Assembly: GCA_958295715.1 (NCBI GenBank)
Contig: OY282371.1
Location: 1,597,697 to 1,661,696 of the forward strand
Length of the DNA stretch: 64,000 nt
Direction: 5' to 3'
DNA from: an uncultured Dehalococcoidia bacterium
GTDB taxonomy: Bacteria > Chloroflexota > Dehalococcoidia > Lucifugimonadales > GCA-2712585
Shown here one piece after another: positions 1 to 8,388 of this stretch. Numbering within the stretch: position 1 is the stretch's first letter; each line of letters starts with the position of its first letter. Under the pieces are notes generated by a model. That model made no database searches and was not told the DNA's origin. It was given only the letters and a program-made list of their open reading frames with translations. The translations under genes were made by a program, and so were the position numbers.

Positions 1-5
1 ACTAC

Positions 6-40
6 TTGCGCTGATTTAGGGAACAATGTATAATGTTCCC
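6..40 (+). promoter_or_regulatory. Promoter and palindromic operator of the higBA-type operon
   Basis: A -35-like TTGCGC (6-11) lies 17 bp before a perfect -10 TATAAT (29-34). The -10 sits inside an inverted repeat GGGAACA-N8-TGTTCCC (19-40). A palindrome over the -10 of a toxin-antitoxin operon is the usual place for autorepression by the antitoxin, here the HTH part of the protein starting at 361. The role is inferred; the sequence elements are seen directly. Confidence 0.7.
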
Positions 41-64
41 CGTCTGGAACCCTGAAGACCCGTT

Positions 65-358
65 ATGAGGATAATCGCCAAACGAACGCTCCGGGAGTTC
101 TGGGAGCGACATCCTGATTCAAAGGAGCAGCTTCAAGCCTGGTACAAGACAGTTAGCGACGAGAGATGGGACTCGCCGGCAAGAGTAAGGGACATATACC
201 CCCGCGCCAGTATAATCGGGAACAATCGCGTGGTCTTCAGGATTAGGGGAAACCGCTACAGGCTGGTGGCTGAGGTCTTTTATCCCGGACAGCTGGTCTA
301 CATCCGGTTCGTAGGGACTCACGAACAGTACAACAAGATAAACGCCAAGGAGGTGTAG
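65..358 (+). CDS. higB: HigB-family toxin (type II toxin-antitoxin)
   Basis: This 97-residue basic protein fits the HigB toxin family, RelE-like mRNA interferases that cleave mRNA on the ribosome. It starts with the typical RTLREFWERHP segment, and its C-terminal half carries the family pattern FRIRGNRYRLVAEV followed by VYIRFVGTHEQYNKI. The length is normal for the family. The ATG is 24 bp downstream of the palindromic promoter region, and the antitoxin gene begins 2 bp after the stop codon, so the two genes are cotranscribed in the toxin-first order typical of higBA. Nothing suggests damage. The family call is strong; the cleavage activity is inferred from the family. Confidence 0.85.
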   Translation: MRIIAKRTLREFWERHPDSKEQLQAWYKTVSDERWDSPARVRDIYPRASIIGNNRVVFRIRGNRYRLVAEVFYPGQLVYIRFVGTHEQYNKINAKEV

Positions 359-360
359 GC

Positions 361-1605
361 ATGTCGAATGTCCGAGCCATACGCAATGAGGAGGACTACC
401 AGGCGGCAATGGCGCGGCTCGGCGAGATTTTCCAGGCGGGCAATGGCGCCCCGGAGGCGACGGAGCGCGATATCCTGTTCGGTCTGGTTGAGGACTACGA
501 AAACAGGCGCCATCCCATAGAGTACCCCAGCGTCGCCGGCGCCATCGAGTTCTACATAGAGCAGGGCAGGTTCACCCGGCGCGACCTGATACCCATCATC
601 GGGGGCCGCGCCAAGGTCTCCGAACTCCTTTCCGGTAAGCGTGACATCACCATGTCCATGGCCCGCGCCCTTCACAAGCACCTGGGAATACCCGCCCATA
701 TCCTTCTGCGGGAACCCGGCGCCAGTTTCCCGGACGCGCCGCCGGACCTTGAATTCACCAGGTTTCCACTCAAATCCATGGCCAAGAGGGGCTGGATTCC
801 CGACGTCCAGGACCTTAAGGACAGCGCCGAAGAGTTGATAGTCGGCCTGATGGAACGGGCCGGCGGGCGAGAATTCGCGGCTGCCCCTCTGTATCGCAAG
901 AACGATAGCCGCAGGGTTAACGCCAAGACCGACGATTACGCCCTGCGGGCCTGGTGCTGGCAGGTATTGGCCCAAGCCAGAGACAGGCGGCCGCCCGCTA
1001 AGGGCCAGGCCGGCGGGCTCGACTCCCAACTCCTTAGGCAGGTCGCAAAATTTAGCGTGTTGGAAAATGGCCCGGCGCAGGCCGGGGAGTTCCTAGCCCA
1101 GCGCGGCGTCGGCCTTGAATACGTTAGCCACCTCCCCAAGACTCACCTCGACGGCGCCGCCTTGAGACTCCCCGACGGCCGGCCGGTGATTGGCTTAACC
1201 CTGCGCTACGACCGGATAGACAACTTCTGGTTCACCCTGCTGCACGAGTTGGCTCACGTCGTCCTCCACCTGGGCGACTCCAGCGACGAGGTGGGCTTCG
1301 TGGATGACCTCAGCCTGCGCGGCGTTGAGTCCAGCGGAAGCGACGCGAAGGAACAGGAGGCTGACCGGTTGGCTCAGGACTCCCTGATACCGCCCGAGAT
1401 ATGGGACGACGGCGCGATACTGGAGAACCCCGGTCCCATGCCAGTTCTGGAAATGGCTTGGGAAGCCCAGGTCCACCCGGCAATCATCGCCGGACGCGTC
1501 CGCCACGAGTCGGGAAACTACCGCCTCCTCTCCCAATTCGTCGGCACGGGAGCAGTCCGGCGCCAGGCCGAGGCCCACCGGCTGGGGTTCGGGAAGGGGG
1601 GATAG
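361..1605 (+). CDS. HigA-type antitoxin fused to an ImmA/IrrE-like metallopeptidase
   Basis: The protein has 414 residues, about four times the size of a plain HigA. Residues about 55-118 form a HigA-like helix-turn-helix region (VSELLSGKRDITMSMARALHKHLG at about 86-109 in the translation). The C-terminal half is an ImmA/IrrE-type zincin with HELAH at 295-299 and a downstream KEQEADRLA segment near 330-338 that supplies the likely third ligand. The HTH part should bind HigB and the operator at 19-40. The peptidase may cleave the protein itself or another repressor under stress; this is inferred from the ImmA/IrrE family. The gene starts 2 bp after higB and is followed 3 bp later by the next gene, so all belong to one transcript. 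Confidence 0.8.
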   Translation: MSNVRAIRNEEDYQAAMARLGEIFQAGNGAPEATERDILFGLVEDYENRRHPIEYPSVAGAIEFYIEQGRFTRRDLIPIIGGRAKVSELLSGKRDITMSMARALHKHLGIPAHILLREPGASFPDAPPDLEFTRFPLKSMAKRGWIPDVQDLKDSAEELIVGLMERAGGREFAAAPLYRKNDSRRVNAKTDDYALRAWCWQVLAQARDRRPPAKGQAGGLDSQLLRQVAKFSVLENGPAQAGEFLAQRGVGLEYVSHLPKTHLDGAALRLPDGRPVIGLTLRYDRIDNFWFTLLHELAHVVLHLGDSSDEVGFVDDLSLRGVESSGSDAKEQEADRLAQDSLIPPEIWDDGAILENPGPMPVLEMAWEAQVHPAIIAGRVRHESGNYRLLSQFVGTGAVRRQAEAHRLGFGKGG

Positions 1606-1608
1606 GCC

Positions 1609-2031
1609 ATGCCAATCAACACGGACTTCCTAATCCGTTGCATCAACACGTTGGAGTCGGCCTTTGAGGAACTGCAACAGCGCGAACCCGGGGATTCCTT
1701 CTACAACATCTTACGCGCGGCTTCCGTCAAAGAGTTCGAAATCGTGCTGGAACAGTCCGGCAGCCTGCTTAAGAAACGGCTGCGGCCCTACTTCGCCAGC
1801 AATCGACAGGCAGATCGGCTGACCTTCAAGGACATTTTCAGGCACGCCGCCAAGCATTCCCTCATACCGGTGGAGGCCTGCGAGCGTTGGTTAGCCTACA
1901 GGGACAACAGAAACGACACCGCCCACGACCACGGGGAGGGGTTCGCGGAGACGACCCTCAAGCTGCTGCCGAGCTTCATCACCGACGCCAAGGACATGAC
2001 AAGGGTCATAGCGGAGGGCGCGGATGACTGA
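1609..2031 (+). CDS. hepT: HepT-like HEPN toxin / nucleotidyltransferase substrate-binding protein (HI0074 type)
   Basis: The 140-residue, mostly helical protein resembles the HI0074/HepT group. It carries the HEPN signature R-x4-H in YRDNRNDTAHDHG (about residues 103-115), the active-site motif of HEPN ribonucleases. The gene overlaps the following nucleotidyltransferase by 8 bp, the standard pairing for HepT/MntA toxin-antitoxin modules, in which MntA modifies HepT to silence it. It begins 3 bp after the preceding antitoxin-peptidase gene, so two toxin-antitoxin pairs appear fused into one operon upstream of hsdS. The family call rests on the motif and the partner; RNase activity is inferred. 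Confidence 0.75.
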   Translation: MPINTDFLIRCINTLESAFEELQQREPGDSFYNILRAASVKEFEIVLEQSGSLLKKRLRPYFASNRQADRLTFKDIFRHAAKHSLIPVEACERWLAYRDNRNDTAHDHGEGFAETTLKLLPSFITDAKDMTRVIAEGADD

Positions 2032-2359
2032 CAGGCTGGCGCTGCCCCTCCGCTACCGGCAACAACTCGAGGCGCTGCTGCGCGAGCACGTGCCCGGCGT
2101 AGAGGTGTGGGCCTACGGCAGCCGGGTGAACGGCAGGAGCCACGAGGGCAGCGACCTGGACCTCGTGTTGCGCGGCCCGACGCTGGAACCCGTGGGCGAT
2201 GGGTTCTTTGACTTGCTGGAGTCTATCGAGAAGTCGAACATCCCCATTCTGGTCCAGGTGCACGACTGGGCAAGGCTGCCGGAGAGCTTCCACCCCGAAA
2301 TTGAGCGGGACTACGTGGTTGTGCAGAAACCGGCAGTGGCTGAGTCGGAGGCCGGGTGA
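2024..2359 (+). CDS. mntA: MntA-like nucleotidyltransferase antitoxin
   Basis: This small protein of 111 residues has the minimal nucleotidyltransferase motif: VWAYGSRVNGR followed by SDLDLVL, i.e. GS-x10-D-x-D (about residues 29-48). In MntA/HepT modules this enzyme transfers AMP to the HEPN toxin near its R-x4-H motif. Its ATG overlaps the 3' end of the hepT-like gene by 8 bp, and its stop codon overlaps the start of hsdS, which implies translational coupling with both. The third acidic residue of the catalytic triad is probably in the PILVQVHDW segment (about residues 76-84). The family assignment is confident; the role as an antitoxin follows from context. Confidence 0.8.
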   Translation: MTDRLALPLRYRQQLEALLREHVPGVEVWAYGSRVNGRSHEGSDLDLVLRGPTLEPVGDGFFDLLESIEKSNIPILVQVHDWARLPESFHPEIERDYVVVQKPAVAESEAG

Positions 2360-3651
2360 GAATGGCGCCGTCCCCAAAGGAATGGCCTACGACCACCGTA
2401 GGAGACTGCGTGACCATTAACGATGCCACCTACTCGCCAAAGGAAGCATGGCCGTTTATCAACTATCTCGACACAGGTAACATCACCGAAAACCGCATAT
2501 CGGAAATCCAGCGTCTCGTTGCCGGCGCAGATAAGATTCCGAGCCGGGCGCGTAGAAAGGTTGAGCAGGGCGACATCGTGTATTCCACGGTTCGCCCGAA
2601 CCAGAAACACTTCGGGTTGATGAAGAACATTCCTGAGAACTTTCTTGCCTCAACGGGGTTTGCAGTCATAAGAGCGAAGGATACCGTTGCCGACACAGGC
2701 TTCATCTACTGGTTCTTGGCACAGGACCATATCGTCGATTACCTTCATTCGATAGCGGAGAACAGCGTGACGGCGTACCCGGCTATCAAGCCGGGGGAGC
2801 TTGAGCAGCTGGAGTTGGCCCTGCCGCCGCTTCCTGAGCAGCGGGCCATCGCCCAGGTCCTGGGGAGCCTGGACGACAAGATTGAGTTGAACCGCCGCAT
2901 GAACGAGACGCTGGAGGGGATGGCGCGGGCGATTTTCAAGTCCTGGTTCGTGGACTTCGACCCCGTCCGCGCCAAGATGGAGGGCCGGGACCCCGGCCTC
3001 CCCCCGGACCTCGCCGCCCTCTTCCCCGCCCGCCTGACGGCCTCCGACCTCGGCGACATCCCGGCCGGCTGGGAAGTCAAGGCGCTGGGGGATTGCTTCC
3101 ATCTTACTATGGGACAGTCGCCGCCAGGCAGCACGTACAACGAAAATGGACAAGGCTTGCCGTTTTTTCAAGGCTGCACTGACTTCGGCTTTCGGTATCC
3201 CGAAAACAGGAAGTTCTGTACCGCTCCAAACCGGATTGCCCAGCCTGATGATACGCTGGTCAGCGTCAGGGCGCCTGTCGGGGACATCAACATGGCCTGG
3301 GAGAGGTGCTGCATAGGTCGTGGTCTTGCTGCGCTGCGACACAAGTCAGGTTCGAGTTCGTTCACTTATCACTCGGTATGGGCTATACAAGAGAAGTTGC
3401 GTGAGTATGAACAGACAGGGACAGTTTTTGGCGCGATTAACAAGAAGCAGTTCGAGGCGCTGCCCGTAATTGAGCCTGAGTCTCAAATAATTGATTTCTT
3501 CGGAACTCTTGCGATAGGATTGGATGAGCGAATTCAGTCGAACGTTGCGGAGTCCCGCACTCTAGCCGCCCTGCGAGACGCCCTGTTGCCGCGGCTGGTG
3601 TCCGGCGAGGTGAGGGTGGGGAACGCCCAAAGCGGAACGCTCCGGGGGTGA
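2356..3651 (+). CDS. hsdS: Type I restriction-modification specificity subunit HsdS
   Basis: At 431 residues this is a full-length HsdS with two target-recognition domains. A long conserved central region (about residues 156-215) contains PPLPEQRAIAQVLGSLDDKIE, ARAIFKSWFVDFDPV and a proline-rich linker. A second repeat at the C-terminus contains ESQIIDFF and LRDALLPRLVSGEV. HsdS chooses the DNA sequence that HsdM methylates and HsdR cleaves. The start is GTG at 2356, overlapping the mntA stop, with an ATG two codons later as alternative. No hsdM is visible in the window. Two genes of a different kind lie between hsdS and hsdR. Part of the 3' end is duplicated at about 19649-19786. Confidence 0.92.
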   Translation: MRMAPSPKEWPTTTVGDCVTINDATYSPKEAWPFINYLDTGNITENRISEIQRLVAGADKIPSRARRKVEQGDIVYSTVRPNQKHFGLMKNIPENFLASTGFAVIRAKDTVADTGFIYWFLAQDHIVDYLHSIAENSVTAYPAIKPGELEQLELALPPLPEQRAIAQVLGSLDDKIELNRRMNETLEGMARAIFKSWFVDFDPVRAKMEGRDPGLPPDLAALFPARLTASDLGDIPAGWEVKALGDCFHLTMGQSPPGSTYNENGQGLPFFQGCTDFGFRYPENRKFCTAPNRIAQPDDTLVSVRAPVGDINMAWERCCIGRGLAALRHKSGSSSFTYHSVWAIQEKLREYEQTGTVFGAINKKQFEALPVIEPESQIIDFFGTLAIGLDERIQSNVAESRTLAALRDALLPRLVSGEVRVGNAQSGTLRG

Positions 3652-3652
3652 G

Positions 3653-4228
3653 ATGAATCAAACTAGCGGTATTCCACATGATGAAGGGCTAAAGTTAGCT
3701 CGATTCTTCATGGTCTTGAGTAGCATGGCTCCGCTGTTCATTCTATGGAGTATTCGCGGCGCTAATCTAATTCCTGATGTGTACTTTATTACCGGCTGTG
3801 TAGTGATGGCTACATTGCCAACAGGATTTCTGTTATTTAGAGAGTGCCTTGCTAAAAGGCAGGACGACACCCGTTTACTTGTGATTGGCAGAACTGAGGA
3901 TCATCGCGGACATATTCTTGTCTATCTTTTCGCGATTCTTCTCCCTTTCTATCGGCAGAATGTGGATGCCTGGAGGGACTTCTTGGCTCTCATTGCTGCG
4001 TTACTGTTCATTTTATTTCTGTTTTGGCATCTGAACTACCACTACATGAACATAATCTTCGCTGTCCGTAAATATCGCGTATTAAACATACTGCCCCCTG
4101 ACGAAGATAATGAGTACTCTGGCGCGACTAACTTTACCTTGATTACTCGTCGTACCACGGTGAAACCAAGTGAACAGGTAGTGGCGTACCGCTTGAGTAA
4201 CACGGTCTATTTGGAGAAGAGCAAATGA
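3653..4228 (+). CDS. Four-helix membrane protein, KwaA-like (Kiwa defence system candidate)
   Basis: The 191-residue protein has four hydrophobic stretches (about 14-36, 43-63, 87-100 and 108-135) and a polar C-terminal tail of about 50 residues. I do not recognise it by a catalytic motif. Its size, four-helix layout and its neighbour, a DUF4868-like protein overlapping it by 4 bp, match the two-gene Kiwa antiphage system, in which KwaA is the membrane component. It starts 1 bp after the hsdS stop codon. The DNA is clearly AT-richer than hsdS and hsdR on both sides, which suggests a separate origin. KwaA sequences diverge quickly, so the call depends mainly on architecture and partner. Confidence 0.6.
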   Translation: MNQTSGIPHDEGLKLARFFMVLSSMAPLFILWSIRGANLIPDVYFITGCVVMATLPTGFLLFRECLAKRQDDTRLLVIGRTEDHRGHILVYLFAILLPFYRQNVDAWRDFLALIAALLFILFLFWHLNYHYMNIIFAVRKYRVLNILPPDEDNEYSGATNFTLITRRTTVKPSEQVVAYRLSNTVYLEKSK

Positions 4229-5139
4229 ATCTGAACTTCGACACTGAAAACGTTGAAGTAACAGAGTTTGGACTCGGTCGTCATTTTGATAAGAAAAGAG
4301 AGTTCGCTTTTGTGCCTACCGACCGGAAAGTACAAAGCACCCTTCAAGACATGGTGAAAGCCACTTATCAAAAGGTGACGAAGGACGGGATGAAACCTCC
4401 AACGACTTTCGATCCAGCCGACAAGCACGGGAGCATAGAGTATCTGACGTTACCGATTGACAATGACCTAGCTGTTAACGTTAAGACTCTTCACCAAGCA
4501 TCCAACTTGTCCCCTGCTGACAACCCCTTGGATTGGATAACGAAGTCATTCTGCTATTTCGCACAGTTTCATGATCAACAGCGGAGGCGATTGACCGCAA
4601 TTCGACGAGCGACACAGTTCAAGGGAGCTCTCAAGAAACAAAACCGCATACTGTCATTGGGTAATGACGCACTTCGCATTGTTGAAGATCCAATTTTTCA
4701 ACTTAACACCGATTTTGATGTTATTATAGACTCAAACTTAGTTCACATCATCCATCCGATTAGCTTTAGGCTGTTAGGGCAGATTGATGAAGCGATCGCG
4801 GAAGCAGTACCGCATAATATACAAACAATTAAGAACAAAATCGGATATGTTGACTGGTCCACAATAGAAGAGTACGCATCCACGCACTCACGGGCAGCAA
4901 ATCTATTGGCTTCGATTCGTACTGATGGTCACGCAAATAACTTGAATAAAGAGGCCTTACTAGATCTCTGCGCAAGAACCGGAGTCAAGTTGGGCAACTC
5001 GGGTAGCGACATTAGAGTTCCCGAGGATCAAGTCATAGGCTTTCTCGAGGTCCTAGATCGCCGGAGGTATGAACTGAATTTAGTAACCAACGGTTCAGAG
5101 CAATTCAGAGCTTCCAGTCGTCAGCGGCTTGGTGGATAG
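4225..5139 (+). CDS. DUF4868-type protein, KwaB-like (Kiwa defence system candidate)
   Basis: The protein has 304 residues, close to KwaB (about 315). The pattern [20 protein letters not shown] near residues 153-172 followed by HPISF matches the DUF4868 core as I remember it, a strand-rich element before a helical region. The C-terminus ends in FRASSRQRL, also like this family. KwaB is a DNA-associated partner of the membrane protein KwaA and acts against phage DNA replication or transcription. The ATG overlaps the preceding stop codon (ATGA), so the two are coupled. Base composition is AT-rich like its partner and unlike the hsd genes around it. hsdR starts 8 bp downstream. The family call is moderately secure. 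Confidence 0.65.
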   Translation: MNLNFDTENVEVTEFGLGRHFDKKREFAFVPTDRKVQSTLQDMVKATYQKVTKDGMKPPTTFDPADKHGSIEYLTLPIDNDLAVNVKTLHQASNLSPADNPLDWITKSFCYFAQFHDQQRRRLTAIRRATQFKGALKKQNRILSLGNDALRIVEDPIFQLNTDFDVIIDSNLVHIIHPISFRLLGQIDEAIAEAVPHNIQTIKNKIGYVDWSTIEEYASTHSRAANLLASIRTDGHANNLNKEALLDLCARTGVKLGNSGSDIRVPEDQVIGFLEVLDRRRYELNLVTNGSEQFRASSRQRLGG

Positions 5140-5147
5140 GAGTCCCC

Positions 5148-8100
5148 ATGACCTCATTCACGGAAGCCGAGGTTGAGCAGGCGGCCCTCGACTGGCTCGC
5201 CGGCCTGGGCTGGCGAGTGGCCCACGGGCCCGACATCGCCCCCGACGCGCCGGGCGCGGAACGTTCCGACTACGGCCAGGTGGTCTTGGAGGCGCGGCTC
5301 CGGGACGCCCTCGCCGAACTGAACCCCGGCCTTCCCGCCGGTGCGTTGGACGACGCCTTCCGCAAGCTCACCCGCCCGGAGGGTTCCACCCTTGAAGTCC
5401 GCAACCGCGCCTTCCACCGGATGCTGGTGAACGGCGTAACCGTCGGGTACAGGGACAGTGAAGGGCGCGTTCACTGGGAGCAGGCGCGGGCCATCGACTT
5501 CGACAACCCTTCCAACAACGACTGGCTGGCCGTCAACCAGTTCTCCGTCACCGAAAACCGCGTCAACCGGCGTCCCGACGTCGTCTTGTTCGTCAACGGC
5601 CTGCCCCTGGCCGTCGTAGAGTTGAAGAACCCGGCGAACGCGGACGCCACCATCTGGACGGCCTGGCAGCAGCTTCAGACCTACAAGGCCGAACTGCCGT
5701 CGCTGTTCTCCATGAACGAACTGCTCATCGTCTCCGACGGGATGGAGGCGCGGGTCGGGACCCTCACCGCCGGGCGCGAGTGGTTCAAGCCGTGGCGCAC
5801 CGTCACCGGCGAGGCCCTGGCCGATTCATCCATGACCGAGCTCCAAGTCATGCTGGAAGGCGTCTGCGCGCCGGAGCGGTTCCTCGCCCTCCTCCACCAC
5901 TGCATCGTCTTCGAAGACGACGGCGGCTCCATAGCCAAGAAGATGGCGGGCTATCACCAGTTCCACGCCGTCAGGATAGCCTTGCGTGAGACCTTGCGCG
6001 CCGCGAAGCTGCAAGGGCCGGCGGTTCGCGAAACGGGCGGGCGGTACGAGTCCGGACGCAAGCCGGGCGGCGACCCCGGCGACCGGCGCATCGGCGTCGT
6101 GTGGCACACCCAGGGGTCGGGCAAGAGCTTGACCATGGCCTTCTACGCCGGGGCCGTCGCCTTGAATCCGGCCATGGGCAACCCGACCATCGTCGTCCTC
6201 ACCGACCGCAACGACTTGGACGAGCAGCTTTTCGGGACCTTCTCCCGGTGCCGTGAGTTGCTGCGCCAGGAGCCGGCCCAGGCGGAGAGCCGCGCGGACC
6301 TGCGCCGCAAGCTGTCGGTGGAGTCCGGCGGCGTGGTCTTCACCACCATCCAGAAGTTCTTCCCCGAGGAGAAGGGCGACACCCATCCCGCCCTGTCCAA
6401 CCGTCACAACATCGTGGTCATCGCCGACGAGGCCCACCGCAGCCAGTACGACTTCATCGACGGCTTCGCCCGCCACATGCGCGACGCCCTTCCCAACGCA
6501 TCCTTCATCGGCTTCACCGGCACGCCCATCGAGCTTCAGGACGCCAACACGCGGGCGGTGTTCGGCGCCTACATCAGCGTCTACGACATACAGCAATCGG
6601 TGAAGGACGAGGCCACGGTTCCAATATACTACGAGAGCCGCCTGGCCAAGCTGTCCCTAGACGAGGACGAGCGGCCGCTCATAGACCTGAATTTTGAGGA
6701 GGCCACCGAAGGCGAGGAGGTGGAACGCAAGGAGCGGCTCAAGACCAAGTGGGCGCAGTTGGAGGCCATCGTCGGCGCTGAGAGCCGGGTTAAGCAGATA
6801 GCCGAGGACATCGTTTCCCACTTTGAGAAGCGCCTGGAGGCCCTGGACGGGAAGGCCATGGTCGTCTGCATGAGCCGCCGCATCTGCGTTGCCCTCTACC
6901 GGGAGCTTGCGCGCCTGCGCCCGGACTGGCCCCACGACGATGACGACAGGGGGGCCATTAAGGTTGTGATGACCGGCTCGGCCTCCGACCCTCCCGATTG
7001 GCAGCCTCACGTGAGGAACAAGCCCCGGCGCGAGGCCCTGGCCCAGCGATTCCGCGACCCCGACGACCCCCTGCGGGTGGCCCTGGTGCGGGACATGTGG
7101 CTAACCGGCTTCGACGCGCCCAGCCTGCACACTATGTACGTGGATAAGCCCATGCGCGGCCACGGGCTGATGCAGGCGATAGCCCGCGTGAACCGCGTCT
7201 TCAAGGACAAGCCGGGCGGCCTGGTGGTGGACTACCTGGGATTGGCCCCGGACCTGAAGAAGGCCTTGGCCACCTATACCGCGAGCGGCGGCACGGGCAA
7301 GACGGCTTTCGACCAGGAGGAGGCGGTGGCCGCCATGCTGGAGAAGCACGAGGTCTGCTGCGACCTGTTCCACGGGTTCGACTGGTCCAAGTGGACTAAG
7401 GGCAACGCCCAGGAACGGTTGAGCCTTCTGCCGGCCGCTCAGGAGCGGGTCTTGGCCCAGGAGAAGGGCAAGGAACGGTGCTTGCAGGCGGTGCGGGAGT
7501 TGTCGCAAGCCTTCGCGCTGGCCGTGCCCCACCCTGAGACCTTTCGCATTCGGGACGACGTGGGCTTCTTCCAGGCGGTGCGGGCCCTGCTGATGAAACG
7601 CGCCCCGGGAGACGCGCGGCCGGAGGAGGATATCGACCACGCCGTCCGGCAGATAATCTCTCGCGCGGTGGCGTCGGAGGGTGTGCTGGACGTATTCGCC
7701 GCGGCGGGGCTGAACAGGCCGGACATCTCGATACTCTCCGACGAGTTCCTAGCCGAGGTGCAGGATATGCCCCAGCGCAACCTGGCCGTTGAGCTATTGG
7801 AGAAGCTGCTGAGGGGGGAATTATCCGTCCGCCATCGCAAGAACGTGGCCCTGGCCCGCTCCTTTCGCGACATGCTGGAACAGACCCTGCTCCGCTACCA
7901 GAACCGGGCCATTGAGGCGGCCCAGGTCATCGAGGAGTTGATACAGCTTGCCAAGGAAATGCGGGAGGCCGCCGCCCGGGGCGAGCAGTTGGGCCTATCC
8001 GATGATGAACTGGCCTTCTACGACGCCTTGGAGACCAACGACAGCGCAGTGCAGGTCCTCGGCGACGACACCCTCCGCGACATCGCCCGGGAACTGGTGG

Positions 8101-8282
8101 CTAAAGTCCGCGACAACGTCACCATCGACTGGACGCTGCGGGATAACGTGCGCGCCGATCTGCGGGCGAAGGTCAAGCGCATCCTGCGCAAACACGGCTA
8201 CCCGCCCGACAAGCAGGAGAAGGCGACGTTGACCGTCTTGAAGCAGGCCGAGGTCCTGTCCGAAGGCTGGGCCACCGCCTGA
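5148..8282 (+). CDS. hsdR: Type I restriction endonuclease subunit HsdR
   Basis: The 1044-residue protein has the HsdR layout. The N-terminal PD-(D/E)xK nuclease shows [18 protein letters not shown] (about residues 142-160). Walker A TQGSGKS is near 321-327, the DEAH box [10 protein letters not shown] near 425-434 and motif III FTGTPIE soon after. The motif VI region is near residues 675-686 ([12 protein letters not shown]), and a long helical C-terminus follows. HsdR translocates and cuts unmethylated DNA once complexed with HsdM and HsdS. The start at 5148 follows the Kiwa-like cassette by 8 bp. The first 44 bases recur in diverged form at 23456, after the Gabija pair. No truncation is seen. 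Confidence 0.95.
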   Translation: MTSFTEAEVEQAALDWLAGLGWRVAHGPDIAPDAPGAERSDYGQVVLEARLRDALAELNPGLPAGALDDAFRKLTRPEGSTLEVRNRAFHRMLVNGVTVGYRDSEGRVHWEQARAIDFDNPSNNDWLAVNQFSVTENRVNRRPDVVLFVNGLPLAVVELKNPANADATIWTAWQQLQTYKAELPSLFSMNELLIVSDGMEARVGTLTAGREWFKPWRTVTGEALADSSMTELQVMLEGVCAPERFLALLHHCIVFEDDGGSIAKKMAGYHQFHAVRIALRETLRAAKLQGPAVRETGGRYESGRKPGGDPGDRRIGVVWHTQGSGKSLTMAFYAGAVALNPAMGNPTIVVLTDRNDLDEQLFGTFSRCRELLRQEPAQAESRADLRRKLSVESGGVVFTTIQKFFPEEKGDTHPALSNRHNIVVIADEAHRSQYDFIDGFARHMRDALPNASFIGFTGTPIELQDANTRAVFGAYISVYDIQQSVKDEATVPIYYESRLAKLSLDEDERPLIDLNFEEATEGEEVERKERLKTKWAQLEAIVGAESRVKQIAEDIVSHFEKRLEALDGKAMVVCMSRRICVALYRELARLRPDWPHDDDDRGAIKVVMTGSASDPPDWQPHVRNKPRREALAQRFRDPDDPLRVALVRDMWLTGFDAPSLHTMYVDKPMRGHGLMQAIARVNRVFKDKPGGLVVDYLGLAPDLKKALATYTASGGTGKTAFDQEEAVAAMLEKHEVCCDLFHGFDWSKWTKGNAQERLSLLPAAQERVLAQEKGKERCLQAVRELSQAFALAVPHPETFRIRDDVGFFQAVRALLMKRAPGDARPEEDIDHAVRQIISRAVASEGVLDVFAAAGLNRPDISILSDEFLAEVQDMPQRNLAVELLEKLLRGELSVRHRKNVALARSFRDMLEQTLLRYQNRAIEAAQVIEELIQLAKEMREAAARGEQLGLSDDELAFYDALETNDSAVQVLGDDTLRDIARELVAKVRDNVTIDWTLRDNVRADLRAKVKRILRKHGYPPDKQEKATLTVLKQAEVLSEGWATA

Positions 8283-8388
8283 GGGAAGCGGGGCCTCTTG
8301 GCTCCTAAGCCCGCGCCCAGGTCTCCACGGGCGGGAGGGGGAGGGGGGGAGGTCCGCAAGCACGGGTTCCAGGGAGCTAGAAGCCCAT

